64,000 bases of DNA from Cryomorpha ignava. Its GTDB lineage: Bacteria; Bacteroidota; Bacteroidia; Flavobacteriales_D; Cryomorphaceae. Shown here piece by piece: positions 34,759 through 46,174 of the stretch. The notes beneath the pieces were generated by a model. That model worked only from the letters and a program-made list of their open reading frames with translations. It did no database searches and was not told where the DNA came from. Location of the stretch: NCBI RefSeq assembly GCF_010686655.1, contig NZ_JAAGVY010000022.1, positions 1-64,000 of the forward strand, read 5' to 3'. Each line of letters begins with the position of its first letter. Within the stretch, counting starts at the first letter, position 1. The position numbers and the translations under genes were made by a program.

Positions 34759-35535
34759 ATGCTAATAACTCGAGTAATTTATCCCCTTTCTCTTCGCGAT
34801 AGGGTAAGCTACAAACTAAATAGGTTTTATAAACATTTGAATACAAAGGATGTAACTACGCTCTTTGGAAAAAACGTAAAGATGGATCTGCTTGAAACCG
34901 ATTTTGGGCATAGAAGGATAATTATGAATGGGTTTTATGAACTCGGCCTTAGTCGCGAAATTCACGAGCTTGCCCAGCAAGGTGGGGTATTGTTTGATGT
35001 AGGGGCTAATTATGGCTACTATTCGTGTATTTGGGCTTCCGCAAATAGTGAAAATAAGGTGCATGCCTTTGAAGCGTCGCCAAAAAATGTGGATCCGCTG
35101 ACCAACAATATCTCAAAAAACGACCTCTCTCCACAGGTGGTAATCAATCAATTGGCCATGGGAAAAGAAAAAGGAAAATTGAGATTTAATTTGGCTCTCG
35201 AAAAAAATCAATCGGGCTGGGGTGGTTTAACAATTGATGAAAACACCGAATCTGTTGAAGTAGACGTTAATACCCTGGATAATTATACAGCTGATAACGG
35301 GATAGAACGTATCGATGTTTTGAAAATAGATACTGAAGGAGCCGACACCTGGGTGCTGTATGGCGCAGAAAGATTATTGAAAGAAAAAAGAATTAAACAT
35401 ATCCATTTTGAAGTTAATCTACCCCGAATGAAGCTTTTAAAAATTTCGCCCGATGATGCTCCGAAATTTTTGGAGAGCGTAGATTATAAAGTAAAAAAAA
35501 TATCAGAATCAGACTTTTACGCCTATCCGGGATAG
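34759..35535 (+). CDS. FkbM family methyltransferase
   Basis: This 258-aa class I SAM-dependent methyltransferase has motif I in LFDVGANYGYYSCIWA and the acidic loop in VHAFEASPKNVDPL. The FkbM-specific segments are INQLAMGKEKGKLRF, VNTLDNYTADNGIERIDVLK, IDTEGADTWVLYGAERLL and HFEVN. The family O-methylates sugars or polyketides and is often found in glycan or surface polysaccharide contexts. It lies upstream of a convergent rluF and a GT2 gene. The substrate is unknown. Confidence 0.9.
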   Translation: MLITRVIYPLSLRDRVSYKLNRFYKHLNTKDVTTLFGKNVKMDLLETDFGHRRIIMNGFYELGLSREIHELAQQGGVLFDVGANYGYYSCIWASANSENKVHAFEASPKNVDPLTNNISKNDLSPQVVINQLAMGKEKGKLRFNLALEKNQSGWGGLTIDENTESVEVDVNTLDNYTADNGIERIDVLKIDTEGADTWVLYGAERLLKEKRIKHIHFEVNLPRMKLLKISPDDAPKFLESVDYKVKKISESDFYAYPG

Positions 35536-35583
35536 AAGAGCATAAATCCAATTTTTAATTTGCGATGATCAGAAAACATGAAG

Positions 35584-36312
35584 CTATATCGTTTTTTCAG
35601 AATCTTCTAAAAGTAGATTCAGTTCGTTAAGTTCGGCTTTGGTTAAGTCGCGCCACTTCCCTACCGGAATGTCAAGCCTGATATTTATTATGCGGGTTCG
35701 CTTCAATTTTATCACTTCATAATCCAAATATTCACACATACGCCTAATTTGTCGGTTAAGGCCTTGTGTGAGTACAATTTTAAAAATATAGTTTCCTACC
35801 TGCTCAACCTCGCACTTTTTTGTAACTGTTTCGAGTATAGGAACGCCATTAGACATTTTCTCAAGAAACTCCGGTGTTACCGGCTTATCGACCTGCACAA
35901 TATACTCCTTGCCATGATTATTTCTTGAGCGTAATATTTTATTTACGATATCTCCATCGTTTGTCAATAAAATCAAGCCTTCACTGGGTTTATCCAGTCG
36001 GCCTATAGGGAATATCCGCGTTGGATAATTAATAAAATCAACGATATTGTCTTTCTCTCTTCGGGTATCAGTTGTGCACACTATTCCCACTGGTTTGTTA
36101 AAAGCGATGTAAACCGGTTTTTCCTCCGGAGTTGTAATAAGTTTTCCGTTTACGTGTACTACATCGCCCGGCGCTACTTTGGTGCCGAGCTCGGGCACTT
36201 TCCCGTTTATGGTTACTCTGCCCTGGTCAATTAATTTATCAGCCGCGCGCCTTGAGCAATAGCCAGCTTCAGTTAAAAATTTATTGATTCTTACCAATTC
36301 AGTATCAGCCAT
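35584..36312 (-). CDS. rluF: 23S rRNA pseudouridine(2604) synthase RluF-like
   Basis: This protein has 242 aa from the ATG of [10 protein letters not shown] (two codons inside the open frame). The S4 RNA-binding domain is at residues 5-60 ([20 protein letters not shown]). The RsuA/RluB/E/F catalytic domain has the active-site Asp in [20 protein letters not shown] and the C-terminal [20 protein letters not shown]. It modifies rRNA. It sits 7 bp after the glycosyltransferase gene on the same strand. Confidence 0.9.
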   Translation of the reverse strand: MADTELVRINKFLTEAGYCSRRAADKLIDQGRVTINGKVPELGTKVAPGDVVHVNGKLITTPEEKPVYIAFNKPVGIVCTTDTRREKDNIVDFINYPTRIFPIGRLDKPSEGLILLTNDGDIVNKILRSRNNHGKEYIVQVDKPVTPEFLEKMSNGVPILETVTKKCEVEQVGNYIFKIVLTQGLNRQIRRMCEYLDYEVIKLKRTRIINIRLDIPVGKWRDLTKAELNELNLLLEDSEKTI

Positions 36313-36319
36313 GCTCACC

Positions 36320-37213
36320 CTATTTCTTTTTCTTGTATTTTTTTAAAATCTCGTAATTGCGGTAGGAGGTATCTATACCGAGATATTTCTTCAATACGGC
36401 TTTTGTTTTATCTTTTCCACTGCGCCGATTTTCTGAAATATCGTAGTCAAATTTCCAGTTTAGCTTTTCAATTCTTGGCTTCATCACTTCGGGATGACCT
36501 CGCTCAAAGAGTTTTAGCTCACGCACATGACTCTCATAGTCAAACGATTCCCCCTTCTCAATATTTTCCTCAATCCAGGAGTCGTCGTGCCAGAGTTTAT
36601 TAAAATTCTGACGTTTCTTTTGCATGGCTCTCGGGTCTTTTACCCAGCCGTAGTGATAGATATAGGCATCAATAGGCACAACACTAAGTTTTTGGTTTTC
36701 GCCTTTTCTAAATCCCTGGGCATCTCGGTATGAATAAATAGACTTATCATTTTTAATTACCCTTATCTCATGGGCATACCAATTGGCACTTGCGCCCACA
36801 TAATCGTACGAACCGTAAAAATGCAAGTAACTGAAGAGGAGTCCATCCACCTGTTTATCACCTTTATATTGCTCCATAGCTTTCCGAATAACGGGAAGAT
36901 ATTTTTCATGTACCACTTCATCGCCTTGAATGTAAAACGCCCAGTCAGCATCGGCAGCCACTTCGGCGAAAGCCTTATTTGTTTCTACTGCCAGCACACG
37001 CCCGCCTTCACGCAAAGATTCATCCCATTCTGTTTCTATAATACGTATTTTTTTGGGGTCGATCGCCTGAATGAGTTCCAGCGTTTTATCATCACTTTTT
37101 CCTACTGCGACTACAAAATCATCGCAAATAGGAAGGATAGATAAAATGGCTTCCACAACAGGATAATCATAGATAAGCGCATTTTTAACGAAAGTGAAGC
37201 CAGTGACCTTCAT
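36320..37213 (-). CDS. Family 2 glycosyltransferase
   Basis: This 297-aa protein has a GT-A fold with [40 protein letters not shown], and the metal-binding-like region [17 protein letters not shown]. It has no membrane helices. Such cytosolic GT2 proteins add sugars to surface glycans. The C-terminus is lysine-rich. It is just upstream of rluF and likely co-transcribed. Confidence 0.85.
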   Translation of the reverse strand: MKVTGFTFVKNALIYDYPVVEAILSILPICDDFVVAVGKSDDKTLELIQAIDPKKIRIIETEWDESLREGGRVLAVETNKAFAEVAADADWAFYIQGDEVVHEKYLPVIRKAMEQYKGDKQVDGLLFSYLHFYGSYDYVGASANWYAHEIRVIKNDKSIYSYRDAQGFRKGENQKLSVVPIDAYIYHYGWVKDPRAMQKKRQNFNKLWHDDSWIEENIEKGESFDYESHVRELKLFERGHPEVMKPRIEKLNWKFDYDISENRRSGKDKTKAVLKKYLGIDTSYRNYEILKKYKKKK

Positions 37214-37506
37214 AATTGCAAAGGTAAGGATTGGTTTTTTGTTTTTGGTGATTATTCCCTTTGGGTCTTCCTGCCGCTTAGGGTTATACTATCGGAATGA
37301 GAAACTGGAGGGTGGCATGGACAAATATAATTTTTGTAGCAAAACCATTAACTTGATCAAAGTAGTAGGGTCTATATCACTTATATTCTAACTCTATCAA
37401 GATAAGTAATGCCACGCGTCAAAATAACTAAAAACCAATCACTAGAAACTTTTAAGCCAAATTATTCTACTCGTCAAAAAACTAAAAACCAAGCACTAAA
37501 AACTAT

Positions 37507-38235
37507 TTAAGACAAGCTAATACGCTTTAATCTTTCGTAAAGCGGTAAGCATTCATTCAATAGGGGTTTCAGCCTTTCGGGGAATGGTGAAGTTTTGGGT
37601 TCGTAGGGTTGGAAACCGGTCGACTTATGTACATTTCCGTACCAGTGCTTTGCCCAAACCCCGTCTTCGGGAATAGGCCCTGATACCCATGTGAGCATTG
37701 CCTCATCAAAGGGAATTGCCAATGCAGCACATAATTTTTTGAGCTGATTTTCAGGGCTTTGTAAAATGGACTTGCTGTCTAATATTATTATCGGCAATTC
37801 ATTGGCCTCCAAATATTCAAGCAATTCAATATGCATAGCATAGCCCACATCTGACATTGTCGGGTTTTCGATTTCTTTGGCGTAAGAAGGAAGCATTTCT
37901 CTGGGATCTCGGGTTAGTATGACATTGATCATTTCAGGTAGAAAAGCCCAGTCGATATTGATAAGATGATGGGTCATTTGCTTGAAAAAAAGAACCGGTT
38001 TTTCGGCCTTTCCAAGCATCATTTCAACGACTTTATTCCCGTCATTCTCCATGGTATCAAGCACTTCTTGTGCCAATGGATGGTATACTTTGGCATCGCT
38101 GCTGCGCAAATAATGAGCGTACAAGGGTTCGTCAAAAACGAGCGTATCACCTCGCTGTGCAAATGCATACATCAGCGCCGTTGATACATTGCGCGGCCCC
38201 GACCAAAGATTTATGCGCTTTACGCTATCAGGCAT
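37507..38235 (-). CDS. Sulfotransferase-like P-loop protein
   Basis: This 242-aa protein has a 5'-PSB-like loop, RINLWSGPRNVSTALMYAFA, and a 3'-PB-like segment, NVILTRDPREMLPSYAKEI. It ends in LPLYERLKRISLS. It resembles the sulfotransferase-like domain that is fused to class IV aminotransferases in some eukaryotes. Here it overlaps the aminotransferase gene by 8 bp, so translation is coupled. The substrate is unknown; transfer of sulfate or another group to an amino-acid-derived compound is a guess. Confidence 0.75.
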   Translation of the reverse strand: MPDSVKRINLWSGPRNVSTALMYAFAQRGDTLVFDEPLYAHYLRSSDAKVYHPLAQEVLDTMENDGNKVVEMMLGKAEKPVLFFKQMTHHLINIDWAFLPEMINVILTRDPREMLPSYAKEIENPTMSDVGYAMHIELLEYLEANELPIIILDSKSILQSPENQLKKLCAALAIPFDEAMLTWVSGPIPEDGVWAKHWYGNVHKSTGFQPYEPKTSPFPERLKPLLNECLPLYERLKRISLS

Positions 38236-39172
38236 TTACAGAATTATTTAATCGTTTTACTTCGCGTTCAATCAGGTCGTGGTAGAGGCCACTTAATCTT
38301 CTGCTCATATTTCCAAACTTGCCATTTCCAATTTGGCGACCGTCTATTTTCACAACAGGTGTAACGCCTCCAAAACTTCCGGTTACAAAAGCCTCATCAG
38401 CACCATATACATCAAAAAGCGAAAAATTAGTTTCACGACAAGGTATTCCATTTTCGCGGCACACCCGAATAATATTTGCTCTGGTAATTCCATTCATGCA
38501 GTATTGACCGGTAGATGTAAGCACTTCATCATTTTTTACAATAAAGAAATTAGTTGCATTGCAGGTAGCTACAAACCCATGAATATCAAGCATTAGTGCC
38601 TCGTCGGCTCCAGCCTCTAGTGCCTGTATAAGTGCCTGTACTTCGTGAAGCTTGCTGTGGCAGTTGAGCCGCGGGTCTAAATAATCAGGACTTCCCCGAC
38701 GGATGGTGCTGGTAAAAAGTGAAATACCTTTTTCTTTCGATTCTTCTGATGCCTTTTTGTGCTCGGCGATAATCACGAGATTGGGGCCACTTATGGTGAG
38801 CCTTGGATCTTGAGAGGGGGTTTTCTTAATTCCTCTGGTTACCATGAAGCGTACATGCACATGGTCGCTCATATTGTTGGCATCAAGCGTTTGCTGTATT
38901 TTTTCTGCGAGCTCTTCCCGCGTCATTTTCAAATCCATTCCCACAGTTGCAGCTGCATTCCAAAGCCTGTCGAAATGCATATCCAGAAATACGAGCTGAC
39001 CTTTGTGCAATCTTACTGCTTCCCAAATGCCATCGCCTACGAGATATCCGCTGTCAAAAACCGATATTTTCGCATCCTTTCGCGGAAGCAGCTCTCCGTT
39101 TACATAAATTACAATCTCATTGTTGCGATCATCTTGTAGTGCATTGTGTGTTCCATGGATCATAAACTTCAA
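38228..39172 (-). CDS. Class IV aminotransferase (branched-chain / D-amino acid type)
   Basis: This 314-aa PLP enzyme of fold type IV (start possibly at codon 4) has VYVNGE-like strand IVIYVNGELLPRKDAKISVF, GYLVGDGIWEAVRLH and RGIKKTPSQDP. The PLP lysine is in RLNCHSKLHEVQALIQALE, and EALMLDIHGFVATCNATNFF and GITRANIIRVC follow. The exact specificity (BCAT, D-amino acid or aminodeoxychorismate-lyase-like) cannot be decided. It is translationally coupled to the sulfotransferase-like gene downstream. Confidence 0.85.
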   Translation of the reverse strand: MKFMIHGTHNALQDDRNNEIVIYVNGELLPRKDAKISVFDSGYLVGDGIWEAVRLHKGQLVFLDMHFDRLWNAAATVGMDLKMTREELAEKIQQTLDANNMSDHVHVRFMVTRGIKKTPSQDPRLTISGPNLVIIAEHKKASEESKEKGISLFTSTIRRGSPDYLDPRLNCHSKLHEVQALIQALEAGADEALMLDIHGFVATCNATNFFIVKNDEVLTSTGQYCMNGITRANIIRVCRENGIPCRETNFSLFDVYGADEAFVTGSFGGVTPVVKIDGRQIGNGKFGNMSRRLSGLYHDLIEREVKRLNNSVNA

Positions 39173-39264
39173 ATTTTGGAAGCTGTAAACATACCGAAAT
39201 CACAATGAAAATAGCCCGATATCTGCTGAAAATTCGTACGATTGCAAAACAAGTAAAAAAAACA

Positions 39265-40188
39265 ATGGCGCAAGTAAAGTACCAGGAGATTATAGAAGAA
39301 ATATTTAATGAATTAAAAGCCAAGCCAAATAAAGGCAAGGTTGCTACGTATATTCCTGAACTTGGAATTGTATCTGCCGAAAAATTTGGCGTTTACTTAC
39401 GAACTGTTGAGGGGGAATCCTTTTTTTATGGTGACAGTAACGTACCTTTTAGTATTCAAAGTATTGCAAAAGTACTTTCTTTAGCGTTGGCTTATAAAAC
39501 AGATGGTGCTAAATTGTGGAAACGTGTAGGCGTTGAGCCATCAGGAAACCCATTTAACTCACTGATACAACTGGAATACGACTGCGGCAAACCGCGGAAT
39601 GCGCTCATTAATGCTGGGGCAATTGTAATTTGCGATGTGCTTATGAGCCAGTATGAAGATGCGCCTGCGGTATTGCTCGATTTTATTCGAACGGCATCTG
39701 GCAACTCCAGTATTGAGTACGATATGCGTATTGCTCAATCTGAAAAATCACAAGGTTTTCGCAATATGGCTCTGGTAAATTTTATCAAATCGTTTGGCAA
39801 TATTAAAAACGATTCGGAGAAAGTACTTGATTTCTATTTCAATCTCTGCTCTATCAAAATGTCGTGTAAGGAGCTCGCTGAAACTTTTGTTTTCCTTGCA
39901 AATAACGGGCGTAATCTTGAATTAAATCGCGATATATTAACATCAAGTGAAACGAAACGCCTAAATGCCATTATGCTGACATGCGGGTTTTATGATGAGG
40001 CTGGAGATTTTACATACAAGGTAGGCCTTCCGGGAAAAAGTGGCGTGGGCGGCGGTATAGTAGCCGTATATCCAAACAATTACAGCATTGCAGTCTGGAG
40101 TCCGAAATTAAATAAAAAAGGAAATTCTTATTTGGGAATGAAGTTTTTAGAGCGGTTTACATCTGAAACCGGCTTATCAATATTTTGA
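39265..40188 (+). CDS. glsA: Glutaminase
   Basis: This protein has 307 aa from the ATG of MAQVKYQEIIEEIF (20 codons inside the open frame), matching the family length. The catalytic Ser66-x-x-Lys69 is in PFSIQSIAKVLSLA. Also present are GNPFNSLIQLEYDCGKPRNA, INAGAIVICDVLM and GLPGKSGVGGGIVAVYP. The cytosolic enzyme converts glutamine to glutamate and ammonia. It is a single gene, with a convergent response regulator downstream. Confidence 0.95.
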   Translation: MAQVKYQEIIEEIFNELKAKPNKGKVATYIPELGIVSAEKFGVYLRTVEGESFFYGDSNVPFSIQSIAKVLSLALAYKTDGAKLWKRVGVEPSGNPFNSLIQLEYDCGKPRNALINAGAIVICDVLMSQYEDAPAVLLDFIRTASGNSSIEYDMRIAQSEKSQGFRNMALVNFIKSFGNIKNDSEKVLDFYFNLCSIKMSCKELAETFVFLANNGRNLELNRDILTSSETKRLNAIMLTCGFYDEAGDFTYKVGLPGKSGVGGGIVAVYPNNYSIAVWSPKLNKKGNSYLGMKFLERFTSETGLSIF

Positions 40189-40207
40189 AAATCAAAAAAT
40201 GAATAAA

Positions 40208-40624
40208 TTATTGCCGGTTATCTTCTTGTTTAAATAATGAATTTAAACTTTCTACCGTTAGAGGCTTTGTAAGATATGCCATTACATTATAGCCTTTGGT
40301 TTTATTAATGTCGGTTTGATTATTTGAAGAAGTAAGCACCACAATTTCAACGTTTTCCCAATAATTTCTTTCGAGCGCTTTATATTTTTGAAGAAATTCA
40401 AAACCATCCATTCCGGGCATATTTAAATCGAGAAAAATTAAATCAGGCTTATTTCCGGTTTCCGAATTTGCGCTAACATCTTTTACAATGTATTCAAGAG
40501 CTTCAGCACCATTGTGAACCACTGCAATATGCTGAGTTAATTCTGTTCTTTCTATAATCTTTTGGTTAATAAAACAACTTATCGGATCATCGTCAATTAT
40601 GAGTGTGCTCTTAAATTTTTTCAT
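40208..40624 (-). CDS. Single-domain response regulator
   Basis: This 138-aa receiver domain has the acidic patch in LIIDDDPISCF and phospho-acceptor D66 in LIFLDLNMPGMDG. The TSS switch is in VVLTSSNNQTD, and Lys is in YLTKPLT. It is the Rcp1/CheY-like type with no output domain. It is 61 bp downstream of a membrane histidine kinase on the same strand, probably its partner. Confidence 0.92.
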   Translation of the reverse strand: MKKFKSTLIIDDDPISCFINQKIIERTELTQHIAVVHNGAEALEYIVKDVSANSETGNKPDLIFLDLNMPGMDGFEFLQKYKALERNYWENVEIVVLTSSNNQTDINKTKGYNVMAYLTKPLTVESLNSLFKQEDNRQ

Positions 40625-40685
40625 CTATTGCTGCGACTCCTTGTCAGTTTAATTCCCTTCTTGCTTTTTGGTGCGAGAGTCATCA

Positions 40686-42116
40686 TTATGGTTTTTGCAA
40701 AAATAATTCAAAAATGGTTCCAACCCCTATTTCGCTTTGAGCTTTTATCATACCGCCATTTCTTTCAACTATTTTCTTTACCAGATAAAGTTCTACACCA
40801 CTGCCAGAAAGATCTTTATGGAAGCGCTTAGACAAACCGAATATTTGATCGCCGTGAAGCGATACATCCATTCCCAATCCGTTATCAGCAAATCGAAGTA
40901 CGAAAAACCCGTCTTTTAAGTACGTGGAAATTTTAATCTCTCCAGATCTATCGGGTGATTTATATTTGATAGCATTGGATAATAGATTTAGAATGATTTC
41001 TTTTATTCCCGACTCGGAATAGCGTAGTTTTTCTAATTCGAAATGTGTTGAAACAGATGTATCTGCTGCGTCAATAAACTCTTTATGCTCTTCCAGAATC
41101 TGAAAAAGCAAATCTTGCAGTTCTATCTCTGCACCATCCGCATCGGGCTTTGAATCAATAAGCATCAATTGTTCAAGCCTATTTATGTTAGCGTTGAGCA
41201 CAACAATAGATGCATTCATTTTATTGCGAATATTCTCCTGAACCGGATCTGTGGCAGGAATCATAAAAAGTAGATTTAGCAGTCCTTGCAAATTATTTAT
41301 AGGCGCCTTTAAATCGTGCGAAGTAGCAAAAATGAAATTGTCGAGTTTATCGTTCGTTGCAACAAGTCCTGTATTGATTTTCTTCAGCTTTCTCTTCGAT
41401 TTCTCTAGTTTATAGATCAACATATTAGAAAAAGCAACAACACTGGTTAACATTATAGTAATTACAATGGCATTAACCCAGAACAGGATGCTGGCAGATT
41501 TTCTACCCACTCTTCCCATCACAGCCGAAAATTCGATCTCCTTCGAAGTTAACTCAATTGACAATGTATTGATTTCATTAAAAAACTGACGCTTTAACAA
41601 GCTATCTGCCTTACTGTCTGCAAAAGGTGTAGCCTTATTTATATCAACACCGAGATGAATAAGTTGATTGACAAGAGAATCTCCCTGCCACCAAATAGCA
41701 ATAGCATTCTGCATAAATTTATAATGCCGGAAGCCTTTATAAAGCCAGATAATATTATCAATATTTTCGGGAGGGTTCTGCCCTTTGCTAAGCGATTCTC
41801 TAACAAAACTATCGGAGCTGGAGTTTAGTAAACCATGCAAACCAGAGCCAGTACTGGAAGGTATAGAAATATACTGGAGAAATAGTTCATATTCTACAGG
41901 ATCTTCATAAACCAAGTAAGTCATGAGATGCCTTACTCCTTCTTTCTGATTTTTCGAATAGGTAGACTCTCCTGAAATGTAAGCATTTATGCCCGAGACT
42001 ACTTTAATAGTATTGTAATTGAAGATAGTGAGCACCGCACACGCAAACACGGCAACAACAAGCAGAAAAACTCTGTTACCCTTCTTTTTTGATATTATAG
42101 CTGTGCTTTGCGACAT
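40686..42116 (-). CDS. Membrane sensor histidine kinase
   Basis: This protein has 476 aa from the ATG of MSQSTAIISKKKGNR; nine further upstream codons are in frame but look non-coding. Membrane helices at about 16-36 and 200-225 flank a ~160-residue extracytoplasmic helical sensor, rather like four-helix chemoreceptor sensors. Coiled coil, HisKA with His in IFATSHDLKAPINNLQG, and HATPase (NLLSNAIKYKSPDRS, DNGLGMDVS, GSGVELYLV) follow. The usual G2 glycine is replaced: VELYL instead of xGLYL. It pairs with the response regulator that follows. Confidence 0.9.
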   Translation of the reverse strand: MSQSTAIISKKKGNRVFLLVVAVFACAVLTIFNYNTIKVVSGINAYISGESTYSKNQKEGVRHLMTYLVYEDPVEYELFLQYISIPSSTGSGLHGLLNSSSDSFVRESLSKGQNPPENIDNIIWLYKGFRHYKFMQNAIAIWWQGDSLVNQLIHLGVDINKATPFADSKADSLLKRQFFNEINTLSIELTSKEIEFSAVMGRVGRKSASILFWVNAIVITIMLTSVVAFSNMLIYKLEKSKRKLKKINTGLVATNDKLDNFIFATSHDLKAPINNLQGLLNLLFMIPATDPVQENIRNKMNASIVVLNANINRLEQLMLIDSKPDADGAEIELQDLLFQILEEHKEFIDAADTSVSTHFELEKLRYSESGIKEIILNLLSNAIKYKSPDRSGEIKISTYLKDGFFVLRFADNGLGMDVSLHGDQIFGLSKRFHKDLSGSGVELYLVKKIVERNGGMIKAQSEIGVGTIFELFLQKP

Positions 42117-42639
42117 GTACAGTAAAGATTTTATCAAGCCCAAAATTCAGCTACCAGAAATTTTTTCTTTTGGTCAATAGAGTAAAACATGATCTGGTTA
42201 TTTTGATTGATCCGTTCAAAGGTGCAGAAAATCATTGTGAAACAATAAAAAAAATTCAATTATTTTATTCATTCACAGCCTTATACAGAATAAGCTAATG
42301 AATCAAAAAAAGGTTTTTCAACATAAAGCACTTCATCGGGAAGGATATACATCCTGTATTATGCTGACTTTCAGTATCCTGAACCGAAGCATCAATGATC
42401 AATTTGAAATTAAGAGTGGTATATCTGAATATGTTCATGATTCTTTATTTTAAACAAATATTGTACATACATTTGCACCGAAATTTTAAAGCTTGCATGA
42501 GTAGTATTAGCCAGATTAGCCGGTTTAAATTTCAACAGAAATTTTAAACAAAAGCCTGGCATAATTGTCTTATTAATACTTTATCAAAATGCATTATTTA
42601 AAAATCTCGAAAGGAAAATTAATTTAAAACCAAAGTTAA
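42117..42639. other. About 520-bp spacer upstream of the azurin gene
   Basis: There is no gene of any length. A TACATTTG (42468-42475) matches the Bacteroidetes -7 consensus TAnnTTTG, about 165 bp before the azurin ATG, but no good TTG element lies at the proper distance. The rest is AT-rich. Confidence 0.35.
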
Positions 42640-43152
42640 ATGAAACAAATTGTAATTATTTTAGCATCAGCACTTATGCTGGTAAGCTGCGGTGGCGGCG
42701 AGCAAAACACAGATTCTACAATGGATAATACTCCGGCCACAGAATCTAAATCTGACGAAGTAATGGATGAGGCTCCTGAGGCTGTAACATTAACCATTGA
42801 AGGAAACGACGAGATGAAGTACAACAAAGACATGCTATCTGTAAAAGCCGGTCAGGAAGTGACTTTGGTTTTGAAGCATGTTGGAAAAATGGACAAAGCA
42901 GCAATGGGTCACAACTGGACGCTTCTTAAAAAAGGTGTTGACATGCAGGAATTTGCAATCGAAGCGATAGCAGCAAAAGATAGCGAGTACATTCCGGTAG
43001 GTACCAATAAAGTAATCACTCACACTGCCATGATAGGTGGTGGCGAAGAAACTTCTATTACTTTTACAGCTCCGGCAAAAGGTAAATACCAATTCCTTTG
43101 TACTTTCCCAGGGCACTTTGCTGCTATGAACGGAACTTTTATGGTGGAGTGA
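42640..43152 (+). CDS. Azurin-like blue copper lipoprotein
   Basis: This 170-aa protein has an SPII signal with lipobox LVSC (C17). A Gly/Thr/Asp/Glu-rich linker comes before the azurin cupredoxin domain. Copper ligands are visible: His91 (MGHNW), Cys154 and His159 (FLCTFPGH) and Met163 (AAMNG). It is an outer- or inner-membrane-anchored single-electron carrier, probably for respiration. It is a stand-alone gene with a terminator 24 bp after its stop. Confidence 0.95.
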   Translation: MKQIVIILASALMLVSCGGGEQNTDSTMDNTPATESKSDEVMDEAPEAVTLTIEGNDEMKYNKDMLSVKAGQEVTLVLKHVGKMDKAAMGHNWTLLKKGVDMQEFAIEAIAAKDSEYIPVGTNKVITHTAMIGGGEETSITFTAPAKGKYQFLCTFPGHFAAMNGTFMVE

Positions 43153-43175
43153 TTTCCAAAAACATTTAGAATGAG

Positions 43176-43202
43176 AAAGCCCCAATAATTGGGGCTTTTT
43201 TT
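43176..43202 (+). terminator. Rho-independent terminator of the azurin gene
   Basis: Stem AAAGCCCC/GGGGCTTT, 7-nt loop, T-run. Confidence 0.9.
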
Positions 43203-43251
43203 ATTCTACAATATAAGTCTTCGTTGTTTAACCTATTTATTTTCGTATATC

Positions 43252-44805
<1,554 letters not shown>

Positions 44806-44924
44806 CTATTTTTTGCGGGTGCAAAGGTCGCATTTATTTATGATATAAAAACAGCTCTGTTTAGGGTGCCTTTTGCACCGATACAAATGTTCTTATAAAG
44901 GCTGCCGCCAATAAAACGGCCGAA

Positions 44925-46055
44925 TTATCTTTCGACAGACTTCATTAACCCAAAACAGAGTTCCTCAAGATTACCTGAATAAGCATTGGATCCCGAAACA
45001 TTTGAAAGCACAACAACGGCTCTGCAATTATTTGGGTCAATAATCATGCACGACGTATAGCCTCCTGTACTTCCCCTTTGCGAATAAAGCATATTTCCAT
45101 TTTCGCTTCTGGTAATCCTCCAGGCCAATCCTATTTCAGTTTTATCGTCTTGATTGAAAGTAGGATTCCGCGTAAGCGCTAGCACTTTATCGGCAGTATC
45201 GCAATGCGCTTTCGCGAATTTTGCCAAATCCTCAGCAGTAGATAGTGCTGCTCCGGCCCCGCCGAGCGCTGCCATATCCCAATTAGAAGTATGCTTGCCG
45301 TCTTTATTTAAACCGGGAACCAAAGTATTCTTAATGTCTTCGCGATGGGTTGTAGTTGCCGACATTTTATACTTTTTGAAAATACGCTCTTCAAGTAGGT
45401 CGTCAATTGATTTTTCATCAACTTTAGATAGTGTATAACCAAGCAATCCAAAGCCAAGATTTGAATCAGAATAAGATTTTCCGGGCGGATTAGATAATGA
45501 AAGATCGTTTTCCAAGTATGCGGCAAGCGTTTTCTCATCAAAATTTTTGTACGGGTTTCGCATACTTAAAAGTGATGTAAGGAGCATACCCGTTGGCACA
45601 TTTGGTAAGCCTGAAGTGTTGTTTGCCAATTGCTCAAATGTTATTTCAGTACTATCTTTCATTACTACAGGCAGATGTGTTGAAATGCTGTCTGTTAATT
45701 TCAACTTATCTCTTACAACAAAATCAGCAAGCAAAGTGGCGGTCATTACTTTTGTAATTGAGCCAATTTCAAAATGTACATCCTGATTGTGAACACTTAA
45801 AATGGTATCGTTTCTGGAGATTACTCCCAGAAAAACAGTTCCCGAATCGGTAAGAATAGCGATAGAAACTTGAGTTCTATTTGGAAAATAATCCGTTTTA
45901 TTAAAAATGAGTGCTGCCTGAGTAGAGTCTATTCCCTTTTCAGCAAATAGCTCATTTGCAGCTTCTGAAGGGGGTGTGGGCTTGCAACTAATAAGCCATA
46001 ACACGGGCAGGAGAAAACAAAAAAGGGAAGCCTTAATCCAAATCTTAGAAGTCAT
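44925..46055 (-). CDS. Serine hydrolase, beta-lactamase class C family, lipoprotein
   Basis: This 376-aa protein has an SPII signal with lipobox LISC (C24). The catalytic S99-I-T-K102 is in FEIGSITKVMTATLL. The Tyr motif is YSDSNLGFGLLGY, and there is a late RGSTGGYTS (third motif). It is an envelope-anchored esterase or peptidase of unknown substrate. It is independent of the hydrolase at 6306-7757, to which it is only distantly similar. Confidence 0.88.
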   Translation of the reverse strand: MTSKIWIKASLFCFLLPVLWLISCKPTPPSEAANELFAEKGIDSTQAALIFNKTDYFPNRTQVSIAILTDSGTVFLGVISRNDTILSVHNQDVHFEIGSITKVMTATLLADFVVRDKLKLTDSISTHLPVVMKDSTEITFEQLANNTSGLPNVPTGMLLTSLLSMRNPYKNFDEKTLAAYLENDLSLSNPPGKSYSDSNLGFGLLGYTLSKVDEKSIDDLLEERIFKKYKMSATTTHREDIKNTLVPGLNKDGKHTSNWDMAALGGAGAALSTAEDLAKFAKAHCDTADKVLALTRNPTFNQDDKTEIGLAWRITRSENGNMLYSQRGSTGGYTSCMIIDPNNCRAVVVLSNVSGSNAYSGNLEELCFGLMKSVER

Positions 46056-46174
46056 AGTGCATTATGGATGAGTTTCAAATCTACTCTTTCAGAATAAGAA
46101 AATCCATGATTTTGTTTAAATGCTTATTAAAGGCATTCATTTATAATAGCCTTTCGCGAAAAGAAATCAAAATT

